A stretch of DNA of 64,000 nt from Channallabes apus (taxonomy: Eukaryota > Chordata > Actinopteri > Siluriformes > Clariidae). The notes below the pieces were generated by a model that saw only the letters and a list, made by a program, of their open reading frames with translations, did not search any database and was not told the DNA's origin. The position numbers and the translations under genes are program-made. Shown one piece after another: positions 50,949-61,776 of the stretch. The DNA lies in the NCBI GenBank assembly GCA_030522415.1, contig CM060118.1, forward strand, positions 19,212,151 to 19,276,150. The letters are read 5' to 3'. How positions within the stretch are numbered: position 1 is the stretch's first letter; the number at the start of each line of letters is the position of its first letter.

Positions 50949-53900
50949 ATGGCTTCGAATGAGAAATGCTATGGAAAAGGTAAGAAATATTACTTACTAT
51001 CACTTACTAATGACCTAGTTATTTCACCTGGCTCTGTTTCTGTCAGCTATAATTTCATAACAGCAGAGTTACTGTACACTGCATCATAATCGTAACACAT
51101 TTAAGAAACTTTTAAATGTATGAAATGTGAAATGTGTGTAAATGTGTATAAATTAATTGTGTTTAATTAATGACTTGGCAAAATAGTACTGGGTGGAGTT
51201 ATTGTCCAGCAGGAGAGCTGAAACGAGCTAAGTCACCTTTGTTTAGTTTATATCGGACCATGATTAAGCATCTTATGTACAGTAATATGCAGATAAATGG
51301 CAAAGGACTAAAGACTCCCAGAGACACGAGAAAGGCTTCATAGCCTTATAGATTCAGGAAATGAGTTATGGACCCATTTCTCACTCATCGTCTATAGCGC
51401 TTTATCCTGTATTCAGGGTCGCAGGGGCCTGGAGTCTATTCCAGGGCTCCTTAGGGCACGAGGCAGGGTACATACACCCTGGACAGGGTGCCAATCCATC
51501 GCAGGGCACACACACTCACACAATCATTCACACACTACGGGCAATTTGGGAACGCCAATCAACCTAAACTACATGTCTTTGGACTGTGGGAGGAAACTGG
51601 AGTAATGGACATATTTCTCTCTTACATATTTATATTTCATATATATTTGAATGATGATGGTCAAATGCAACAGTTTCATTAGAAGTAAACAGGGCTATGA
51701 TTTGCTATGTCCATAGATTATGATTTACAACACTTTCATACAGGACAACCCATTCGATGAATCCAGAAGATCTAGTCGTATTTGTTGAAATACCAGAGCA
51801 TGCCTACATTATTATTTATATTTATTTAACTAATTTTAAGATGACAACTTGGACCATTTTCTTTGTTTGTATTGGTTTGCTTTAAGGCTGCAACTGATTA
51901 CATTTTTGATAGTTGAGTAATCCATCAGTTATTGAAATTGATAACCAACGATTCTGAATATGAATTGTGTAATTACGCAGTGTCTCTTATTTAGCTATTG
52001 GTTTTCATTGCTTAAGCTTGTTTTAGGCAAGTGGTAACTAACAAAGAGTTAAAGGTGAATATGTCACTTATATATAGATCTATAGATATGAATATATAGC
52101 TGTAGACATATTTGTCACTTTCCTGCTGATACAAAGATAAAAAAAAATTCTGGTAAAATATGAAAAGGATATTTATAACAGTTACTTAAAATTTTAAATA
52201 GAGCGGATGGCAATTATGTTGAAACATTAAGAAAACAGAATAAATGTGTTGTTTTGGGGGCATGGTCAAGTGCCAATTGAGTGAGACTCGGGTACAGAAA
52301 AAGGACACACACCTGAGGGGATTGTGGCTAATTAATGTCCATGTGTTACTGTGTGCCAGGAAAATAATCTGAGAGAGAGGAACACACACAGAGCTCAAAC
52401 AGCATCAATGATGCGTGTGTGTGCATTGTATAATCCATTGTTTACTAGGGAAAACTTACATATAAAAGCAGATCACAGCAGCACAGACACTTCTTAGCCA
52501 CAGTCGCCGCAGGTGTGTTTATCTTTTACTACTTGATTCTCATTCTAATTTGGTCATTGATGTTAGTCGACAACTAAATTATTATTATCAGTTGCACCAC
52601 TAGGCCTCGCTTGTAACATACGCCTTACTGATGATCATATCTTCAAGCTGTTACAATATATTATATGAATTTCAAGCAAAATGGCATGGAGGTTTTTCTC
52701 AGATTTGTCATCACCCATTTGGATGTCTATGGATTTCTTTAAGCTTCAGTTTTTCTTTTGCTCTCTGATGTATATTGCAGGAAGCTGTGCTCCTGGGGCT
52801 GTACCCAAAGGCCAGATACGAATCTATAGTATGAGATTCTGCCCATACGCCCAGAGACCCAGACTGGTGCTAAAAGCTAAGGGCATAGAGTAAGTCCAGA
52901 ATTATGAATTTCATGTGTATAGTACTTTGGTAGGTATTTGCTATTAAAGAGTAAAACAGAACTTGTTATTGTAAGAAGTTATAATTACCAGCCACAATCT
53001 CCTTGTAGAGCTGAAACTGTTAACATCCATTTGAAAGAGAAACCTGAGTGGTACCTGGAGAAGAACCCTCTTGGTCAAGTCCCTACAGTGGAAACCTCCA
53101 GTGGTCAGGTGATCTATGAATCACCAATCACATGTGAATACTTGGATGAGTTGTACCCTCAGAAAAAATTGTTTCCCTCTGATCCCTTTGCAAAAGCCCA
53201 GCAGAAGATGTTGCTGGAGGAATACTCAAAGGTGTGTCTTTTCAGCTTACAGTATGTATGCTTAAATTTAAATACTTGCGTATAGACAAAATAATGTATA
53301 TAGATAGAATTTTTTTTTCTTCAAAAGATGATAACACCCCTTTTGCTACAGTAGCAGTTCTTGTGATCCCTGTTAAGGCTGTAAAGGAGTCTTCAACCAT
53401 ACAAAATTATTTCAGGTCATTCCTCTGTTCTACAAAATTCCCATGAGTAAACTAAAAGGTGAGGATGTGTCGGCACTAGAAGCAGAGTTGAGGGAAAAGC
53501 TCTCCAAAATGAACAAGGTATAGTACAATAACAGTTTTACAAAATAAATTCATAAATGTATACATTAAATAACATTTTTAAGCAATTGACATTTGGATAT
53601 GGTTTAAGTCTCAACATTGGATATACAATTATATTTATTTTTACCTTTTGTGTTATACTTTTGCAGGTTCTTTTTAACAAGAAAACCAAATACTTTGGAG
53701 GTGATTCAGTGACTATGATTGACTACCTGATCTGGCCGTGGTTTGAGAGGGTGGAGGCCTATCAGATCAAACAGTATGATTTCATATTTATACAAAATCA
53801 AATTAAGAGCAAACAAAAAAACCTATAAAACCAATAGGTGTCTTTAAATCAGATCATGTTGTATTTACCTGATGGTAGGAATTATTGACTACTGCATAAT

Positions 53901-54134
53901 AACATTCTTATTAGTAATGTACGCAGGCTTTGACTTTGGAAGATTTGCATCTTGTATATGAACATACTCTCATTCTATTTCAGCTGTCTGGATGGCACAC
54001 CGGAGCTAAACAACTGGATTTTATACATGGAAAAGGATCCAGCAGTGAAGGCACTGATGTTCAGCCCAGCTGACCACAAAGCCTTTTTTAACTCGTTCTT
54101 AGAGGGACATCCCAATTATGACTATGGCTTATAA
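50949..54134 (+). CDS. gsto1: Glutathione S-transferase omega, intact array copy (unit B)
   Basis: Cytosolic omega-class GST; the family uses a catalytic cysteine for thiol transfer, dehydroascorbate reduction and methylarsonate reduction. Coding exons: 50949-50979, 52781-52889, 53009-53231, 53416-53517, 53667-53773, 53984-54134; 240 residues, as usual for the family. The thioredoxin-fold N-terminal domain has [17 protein letters not shown] with Cys31 where GSTO1 has its catalytic Cys32, then LGQVPTVE and [12 protein letters not shown] for glutathione binding. The helical C-terminal domain has [15 protein letters not shown] and ends NYDYGL, like fish gsto1. All introns are GT-AG and in phase. 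This is the only one of four tandem units with a complete reading frame. A noncoding exon ends at 50711. gsto1 rather than gsto2 is chosen on the C terminus and is moderately sure. Confidence 0.93.
51376..51603 (-). repeat. tRNA-derived SINE, family S1, in gsto1 intron 1
   Basis: Reverse copy: TATAGCGCTTTATCCTGTAT, GGGTCGCAGGGGCCTGGAGT, CCAATCCATCGCAGGGCACA, GGACTGTGGGAGGAAACTGG; head truncated. Confidence 0.75.
52203..52512 (+). promoter_or_regulatory. gsto1: Candidate internal gsto promoter with short exon 1b (unit B)
   Basis: Inside gsto intron 1, 270 bases before exon 2, lies TATAAAA (52461-52467) followed by a short leader ending GTCGCCGCAG|GTGTGT, a possible donor after 52512. The same module occurs at 46957-47250 and 47881-48117. 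A transcript spliced from here to exon 2 has no ATG in the leader; the first in-frame ATG is Met28, which would drop 27 residues but keep Cys31. Promoter activity is inference from the TATA box, the donor and the conservation of the block. Confidence 0.4.
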
Positions 54135-54234
54135 AAATGTCCATACAAAAACAACTCTAAAAGGAATACTTGTTTTTCAATACATACATTTGTACAAGTA
54201 CAATACCTTGTCACCTACTCTTTCATGAAATGGT

Positions 54235-54240
54235 ATTAAA
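54235..54240 (+). promoter_or_regulatory. gsto1: Candidate gsto1 polyadenylation signal
   Basis: ATTAAA 101 bases after the gsto1 stop codon, within a block (54190-54330) that is also retained after the broken units A (48410-48560), C (58465-58560) and D (60820-60900). Its retention marks the 3' UTR of each unit. Confidence 0.5.
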
Positions 54241-54329
54241 GAACCTTTGTTAAATTCCATATTTGTACATTTCATTTATAATTATAGGTTTGCTTGTTGG
54301 CTAAAAGAGAACAGGTGTTCTTTATGTTG

Positions 54330-55000
54330 TAAAAAATTTTACATAATTTTTCTACCCTAACCCTTAGCAAAGTCACCATTGATTTCATTAGGCTTTAGGA
54401 TTGAATACACTTATAGGGAATCTACCATGAAGGAGAGACCATTTCATTGCATGGCACTGTGCATACACTCATGTACAACTATGTAGGGGCAATTAAAAAA
54501 TTTAGTCACAGGGTAGACTGGATGTGCCAGGCTTAAATCACTGTCTGGCCCAAATCAGTAAACTAGATTTTTAACACTATATAGGTGTTATTCAAAGCAC
54601 AATAAAATAGCTGTCCTGACTATAACCAAAATAACACACCCAATCCATGCAAACAAAGACATATATAAAATTCTGTCCAAATACAGTAAAATTCTTTTTT
54701 TTTTTAATGATATAGTATTGATAATTGGAATAACTCTACATTTAAGCATTTCCATAAAATGCATATTACTACATAATAGCTAAGTAATTGGAAACAAAAT
54801 TTCTATAATCTTAGTCATTTATACCAAGTAATTTTAGCGCTTACAAAATATTTAAAGAGACAATTATGCAATATCTGACCATCTATTCAAAACTTCCTAC
54901 CATCTTTACATACACAATCGGTAAAACCATATGCCTAAAAATTTTTCTGAACTGAAAATCACAGAGGAGTTCTATGGCTAGGTGTCCACAAACTGTTGGC
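54330..55000. other. 3' flank of gsto unit B
   Basis: No gene. Segments such as AAGTAATTTTAGCGCTTAC (54820-54845) correspond to flanks of units C (59160) and D (61655), so this is part of the duplicated unit. Confidence 0.4.
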
Positions 55001-55006
55001 TGTATA

Positions 55007-55791
55007 ATACGAGAGGGTATGAAAAAGTTTTAAGTTTAGTGAGCCACAGATGTGGTCACTTTTGCCTATCGGTTATAGAGATAGTTAGCTCTTCCACTGT
55101 GAAGACTGTTGCTTCGTCTCAGGGTCGAAGACACCCAAGTTTCGTCATCAGTAATTATCATCGACATAAAAGATGGGTCATCCACAGCACGTGGACTTTT
55201 TATTGGCAGACTTCAACGCAATGTTCCTTCTGCTCCTGGGTCAGCAGCCTGGGAACGAACTAGGCAGCAACATAACATGTGTTCAAATCACATGAGGACT
55301 GTTCTGTATGACACACCATAAATGGCAGCAGTGTTGCAGATTGTTCTCCAACAATCATCATGCAAAATTTGCTGAATAGTTTTGACATTTTTGGGTGTTG
55401 AGCTCATTGAAGGTCTTCCTGATCCCTCATCGTCTTCCAGTGATGTTCTTCCACTTTTGAAGCACGCATGTCACTCAAATCACCTCAAACGACTCATTGC
55501 AGCACCGCTGCAAACTTGACAAATTATTTCAAATGTCTCTGTAGTAGACTTGCCCACTTTCACACAGAATTTCACATTTGTTCTTTGCTCTGACTTGCTG
55601 TTCATGACGAAATAGCAGACATGGTGATGCATAGTCAGAATAGCACCAGCTGCACAGCCCACAATGTACACAGGGCGATGTCTTTTGGCACACTGACTTA
55701 TGAAGGTCAGTGTGCCCTGTTGACTGTGCGTGCAACCTTGTGCTGCCATTTATTGGCGTGCTGCAAAACTACTTTTGGTGCCATCTCGTAT
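55007..55791 (-). mobile_element. Mariner-like transposon, truncated
   Basis: The minus strand encodes the mariner transposase start MNSKSEQRTNVKFCVKVGKS with TTETFEIICQV (55603 downward). Further on (about 55250-55130), in shifted frames, are pieces corresponding to the LTQEQKEHR...DDETWV region that carries the first catalytic Asp. The C-terminal half is missing. Short inverted ends ATACGAG (left) and CTCGTAT (right) remain. Confidence 0.75.
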
Positions 55792-55835
55792 AGCAGAATG
55801 TACAGGAGGAAAAGTCGAACAGCTAAATCAGTATA

Positions 55836-56327
<492 letters not shown>

Positions 56328-56997
56328 CTATGCCGTGCATAACACAACGTTTAAGCAAATCTATAAACTTTAAAATGTTTAAGATGTCAAATGTGCCTGA
56401 AAAAGGCACAGAATTTTCATAATGAATTGGCATAATAGACATGTGTTGGGTGGGTTAGGTTAGAGTCCAGAACGAGTGCTGATAAGGATAAGCTAAGTCA
56501 TCATTGTTTATTTTACATTCAACACTGATGTAAAGCATGTTGTGTAACATGCCGGAGAGAACAAAGAAGCTTAGTGTTCGGTCACCAACAGCCAGCAGAT
56601 CAGCTTTAGTGCCTTAACACTGATTTTCGAAAAAAACTGTGCTAGTGAGATCATGCACACATTATTTTCACAACATATTTTATGTCTTTGGTTTATGATG
56701 ATGGTAATAGCTCAAGATGACACCTCAGTAAGTATTCAGGTATTAGATTAGTTAATTGTCAAGGTTGTCATGTAGCTTACAAGATTCTCAAAATCCCTAA
56801 ACCATTGAATGTGCTCCATCTATTTATTTATGGTGATTCTTACATTTAATGGGACAAGTGGACACAAACCGTGGTAGTAATAAAATGCATAATATAGCCT
56901 TAAAGATACAATGTTTTGTGTTTTCCATCTGAATATTTTTAGATTTTTTTAAGCTTCAGTTAAAAATTTTTGTTTTGTTCTCTGATGTATATTGCAG

Positions 56998-57954
56998 GAA
57001 GCTGTGCTACTGGGTCTGTACCCAAAGGCTAGATCAGAATCTATAGTTTGAGATTCTGTCCATATGCCCAAAGAGCCAGGCTGGTGCTCAAAGCTAAGGG
57101 CATAGAGTAAGTACATATCAATCCATTTTTTGATTGTCTATACTACAGTACGTTGGTTTGTATTTGTATTTGGAGTTATCATCCTAATAGCTGTGATGAG
57201 TCTTCTAGGGCTGAAACTGTCAATTTAAAAAGAGAAACCCGAGTGGTACCAGAAGAAGAACTCTCTTGGTCAAGTGCCCACAGTGGAGACCTCCAGTGGT
57301 CAAGTGGTCTGTGAATCACCATTCACATGTGATTACCTGGATGAGTTGTATCCTGAGAAAAAATTGTTTCCCTCTGACCCCTTTGCAAAAGCCCAGCAGA
57401 AGATGTTGCTGGAGGAATACTCAGTGTGTCCTTTAAGCTTACAGTAAGCCACACTATTTTGTGTTAAATACACAAATGTTTATTTACAAAATATGTAGAA
57501 GAATGAAATTTTTTTTTAAAAAGATGACGAAACCTGTTTTGGTACATTATCAGTTCTTGTGATTGCTGCTTGGGGATTTAAAGCCGTCTTCAGCTAATAC
57601 AACAATTCCAACAACATTTTTACTTTCAGGTCATTCCTCTGTTCTACAAAATTCCCATGAGCAGGAACAAAAGTGAGGATTTGTCGGCACTAGAAACAGA
57701 GTTGAGGGAAAAGCTCTTCAAACTAAACAAGGTATAGTACATGACAGTTTTACCTCATAACAAAAATTCAAGTGTTTAAGCCCTTAATATTGACCTTAAT
57801 ACATTTGTATATGGTTTAAGTATCAAAATTGCATGTATAATTACAATTATTTTGTTAACAAGAAAACCAAATACTTTGGAAGGGTTTCAGTGACCATGAT
57901 TGACTACCTGATCTGGCCGTGGTTTGAGAGAGCAGAAGCCTGGTAGCTCAAACA
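56998..57954 (+). pseudogene. gsto unit C pseudogene
   Basis: Exons 2-5 are recognisable. Exon 2 (56998-57106) has a TAG in place of the Gln codon before IRIYS. Exon 3 (57209-57424) has a small deletion after GAAACTGTC that shifts the frame and has lost the last codon before its donor. Exon 4 (57630-57731) is close to intact. Exon 5 (about 57855-57954) has lost its acceptor and gained a TAG (GCCTGGTAG). Exon 1 is missing; where it should be lie a Tc1 fragment and intron-1 sequence starting near 56300. Exon 6 is missing and a SINE (58114) sits before the 3' UTR remnant at 58465. Several independent lesions show it is long dead. Confidence 0.92.
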
Positions 57955-58113
57955 GTATGATTTCTTATTCATACAAAAAGCAAAACAAACTAAGTAGCAA
58001 AAACATATAAGAACAATATATGTATTTGAACTAATGCACATTGTATTGTACCTCATATTGGGAATTTTACATTTGTAAAAAAAAAAATTTTATTTGTATT
58101 AAAATAGTGCAAA

Positions 58114-58461
58114 GGCGGCGCGGTGGTGTAGTGGTTAGCACTGTCGCCTTGCACCTCCAGGGTCTGGGTTCGATTCCCCGGCCAGGCTCGATTCCCGTCT
58201 CCCCGTGCTTGGTGGGTTTCCTCCGGGTACTCCGGTTTCCTCCCACAGTCCAAAGATATGCAGGTTAGGCTAATTGGTGTTCCTAAAAAAATTGCCCATA
58301 GGGTGTGTGAGTGTGTGTATGTGTGTGTGCCCTGCGATGGATTGGTACCCTGTCCAGGGTGTACCCCGCATAGTGCCCGAAGTCTCCTGGGATAGGCTCC
58401 AGGTCCCCCGCGACCCTGAACACAGGATTAAGCGGTATAGAAAATGAATGAATGAATGAAT
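58114..58461 (+). repeat. tRNA-derived SINE, family S1, full-length reference copy
   Basis: Head GGCGGCGCGGTGGTGTAGTG, then GTTAGCACTGTCGCCTTGCA and GGTTCGATTCC (B box), body TTTCCTCCGGGTACTCCGG, TTGCCCATAGGGTGTGTGAG, TCCTGGGATAGGCTCCAGGT, and a (GAAT)n tail. Inserted in gsto unit C in the place of exon 6. Confidence 0.9.
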
Positions 58462-58464
58462 CAT

Positions 58465-59200
58465 CTTTACAAGTATCATGCCTTGTCACCTACTCTTTAA
58501 TGAAATTGTATTAAAGAACCATTGTTCAATTTCATGTTTTGTGCATTTAATTTGTTAAATATAATTTTGCTTGTTGGCTTATGGCGAACAAGAGTCCTTT
58601 ATAGTGCTGAACTTTACTTACTTTCCTGTCCTGGCTCAGTCACCCTTCAGTTCATTAGTCTGATTTTGGGTCTCAGGATTGATAAACTGATTAATTCATT
58701 CAACATCAGGGTTTATACTCATCAGAAATCCTGAGCTGTCTTATTTATAACATATGTCCTCTTTACATCTGCAGAGTGAATATACTTATAGGGAGTCAAC
58801 TCTGGACAGAATACCGTTTCACATTTTAATAATACTGTCCAGATATAGTAATAAAATAAAACAATTGTATATTGTAGGATTAGTTTAAATCAATAATAAT
58901 TTTCTTTTATCCTATTACTGTATTTGAATAGTATTATTAAGGATTTTTGTGGGGGTTCTGTGTTTGTATGGATTGGGAATGTTGGAATATTACTTTGGTT
59001 ATAGACTATAATGACTATAATGAAATTGTGCTCTGATTAGAAAAAATACTTTTTTTCAATCACATGTGGCAGCGATTATGTACTAATATGAAAAATATTC
59101 CACCGGTATGTGGAAATAAGGTTTTTTTTCTAATCAGAGTACAATTTTAGTCATTTGTACTAAGTACTTTCAGTGCTTACAAACTGTTTATATAGACTTC
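58465..59200. other. 3' flank of gsto unit C
   Basis: 58465-58560 is the gsto 3' UTR block. The rest is AT-rich sequence without gene and leads into the itprip fragment at 59225. Confidence 0.45.
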
Positions 59201-59224
59201 AGATGGTTATTTGTTCTTCTGCCT

Positions 59225-59345
59225 CTTAGACCTAAATATTTCTGTGCAAGAAAGAAACAAATTGAATTGAAATTGAGATGTGACAAGAGTTTTCTGGGAC
59301 TGTATTTGACATGTGTATTTTTTGGAATACGTTTTGAACAATAAC
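59225..59345 (-). pseudogene. Decayed itprip fragment between gsto units C and D
   Basis: About 100 bases around 59243-59345 align with itprip at 62172-62270 on the same strand; for example GCAAGAAAGAAACAA and GACAAGAGTTT occur in both. Translation gives ENSCH...QFVSFLH against GNSCH...QLVSFLH in itprip, followed by stops. The sequence on its left (59140-59200) matches the DNA between unit D and the real itprip (61650-61720), so the fragment sits where itprip would be if the duplicated unit had included its 3' end. Confidence 0.6.
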
Positions 59346-59449
59346 TTTTTCTGATTCAGTGTCCTACACAAAACCCAACTGAACTCCTTTTTGATTAACT
59401 CGATCAAAAGCTGGCTGCATCCAAAAGAATCCTGAGCTCACATTAATTT

Positions 59450-60180
59450 TTGATCTTACTAATGCTCTTGTTGCTGAATGAGCATATCCTCACAGACGTG
59501 TCAAAATCTAGTGAAAAGGAGGTTATTATAACATCAGTGGTGGCCTGAATTAGAAATGAGATGTTCAAAAATCGCATAAAAGTTGGTTATAGAATATGGC
59601 ATAATGTACAGAAAACAAAGCTGAACAGCTTAATCAGTGTATAAGTTTACATATGTAAACAACACTGATGTGTAATGGTTAGGAAATCAGCCAATGTAGA
59701 GCAAGAGGATTTAGTTTGGGGAAATATGTGTCTAGTAGGCTCTCTGATGTGGAGACAGGAAAAAAAAGGTAAGTCTAAAATCGAGTACTAGATTATGTTC
59801 TACATCCTAACTTTTAGTGACTGACTTTTAGAGTATGTAACTGAGTTTGAAAGAGACGCAAGTGACTGATAAAATCAGTTTCTGCCAAGAGTTGTACTAC
59901 AGTAGTTAAATCCTCCATGTTCTGTGTCCTATTTGTATTAGGCAGTATTAGTTATTTTCAGATGCCACAACCCTTACTGCTTGTATTTGGAGAATGAAAA
60001 TGGTCAATTGTCCATTTTCAAAAGAAGCATTTAACTATAATATAGTTTACTGAACATAAATTAATGGACGACTGAATGACAACCTATGGATCCAGTGTTT
60101 TCCTTTTTTCTGTTCTCATAAAAATCCGGAGACACTAACCAAAAGTGTATCTATAGTAAATAAGGTGCAGATCAACTTTT
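59450..60180. other. Upstream flank of gsto unit D
   Basis: 59900-60050 (TCCTCCATGTTCTGTGTCCT, CCACAACCCTTACTGC) matches 49580-49640 upstream of unit B. No gene or promoter was recognised. Confidence 0.45.
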
Positions 60181-60226
60181 TAATGAATACAGCTCTGGTA
60201 AGTATTTTTACATTTTACTACTGCAG

Positions 60227-60266
60227 ATCCAGACTATGGCTTCAAGTCAGAAATGCTATGGAAAAA
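60227..60266 (+). pseudogene. gsto unit D remnant (exon 1 only)
   Basis: CTGCAG acceptor, then a 40-base copy of gsto exon 1 with its ATG (60236-60238) encoding MASSQKCYGK. The last exon base is changed (AAAAA|GTAACA against AAAAG|GTAAGA in B). No exons 2-6 follow; sequence homologous to intron 1 runs to about 60480 and the 3' UTR block appears at 60820-60900. It is a degraded fourth unit. Confidence 0.8.
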
Positions 60267-60479
60267 GTAACAGATACTGTATACACACAGAACTGACCAC
60301 TTACTTAATTTGGTTTTGTTTCTGTTTCTGACAGCTATGCCGTGTGTAACACCAGTAAAAGGTACTGTGAGCAGACACTACATCAATTACAACATAATAA
60401 AAAAATCTGTAAACTTTTAAATGTATAGGATGTGAAGAAATTTTGCATTTTCATAATGAATTGGCAAAATAGACCTGAG

Positions 60480-61740
60480 TTGGATGGATAAAATAATAAT
60501 TTAGGGTTGGACCACCTGGAACCACTAGAACAGCTTCAATGCCTAAACACAGATTGTTCTGAACTTTGCTAGAGAGATCAGGAAAACATTACTTTCACAA
60601 CCTATTTAATTAATGTCTGTGTTAAATATCAAGGTAATAGCTTATGATTTACATAGACCATTCAGTGAACCCTTGCGCTCCATGGAGAAACTGTGTAATC
60701 ATCTTGGAAGTGGCCATCCATTGGAAGAGAGATTTGCCCAAAGAAAAATATATAAGTAAAATATGTCTACACTGAGAAAAGTAAAACTCTAAAATGAATA
60801 CTTTTATTGTTTTTCAGTACATATATTTGTAGAAGTATAATGCCTTGTCACATACTCTCTCGTAAAAAAAAAAAGTACCTTTGTTAAATTATATGTTTTT
60901 TTGCTATTTATTTGTAATTATAATTATGCTTGTTGCCTGAAGGAGAACAGGAGTCCTTTATAGTGTTGAACTTTACTTACTTTCCGGTCTTGGCACAGTC
61001 ACCCTTCAATTAATTAGGGTCTGGGTCTGTTTCAGAGATCCCAAACTGTCTTATTTGTAACTTATTTGATTTTGGAGAGTTAATATGCTTATAGGTAGAC
61101 AACTATGGACAGGATACCGTTTCTTTTTAGGGTATAATGCACACAGTGATTTACACCTAGGATCACTTTAGAGTAGACAGTCCACCTACTGGTATCAACA
61201 TGCACAGAAATTCCCAAAGGTCAACCTGGTGCCTCTGGAAGCATTAATGAGCAACGCCATTTATTTATATAATTCTTGCCGGTTGTAGCAAGAGCTATAC
61301 AAATAAAACAACCTTGCCTTGCTCACTGGGTGTGTTGCGCCTAAATCTCTGCAAACGTTCTTTTTAACAATATATAGAATGTTATTTAAAGCACTATTCA
61401 AATAAAACTAGCCGTCATGCCTATGATGGCAGGAATGTTCTGACACACCCAATCCACAAACTGAGTTAGAAATAAAAAAATATCATTTTAAATTATGTTA
61501 CAGTACACATGAAGTACAATAATATGACTAATTTTATAATATTATTACATGTTTAAAATTACCTGTATATGTATTACCTTGCATATTAGCACATAATAGC
61601 TGCCTACTGTCTAAGGACACACAAGTGCTTTGTCTAATCAATGTACAATCATTTTTAATAAGTAATTTCAGTTAAAACAAAAACTATTTACATAAACAGT
61701 GATGCAATTGGGAATTATATTAAAATATGTTAGGGATGAT
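60480..61740. other. Body and 3' flank of gsto unit D
   Basis: 60820-60900 is the gsto 3' UTR block and 61180-61340 matches unit A flank 48640-48810. No exons 2-6 are present. The itprip 3' UTR (minus strand) must overlap the right part. Confidence 0.5.
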
Positions 61741-61776
61741 GAATAACCTACTCAATCCCACTGATAGATAGTCGTT

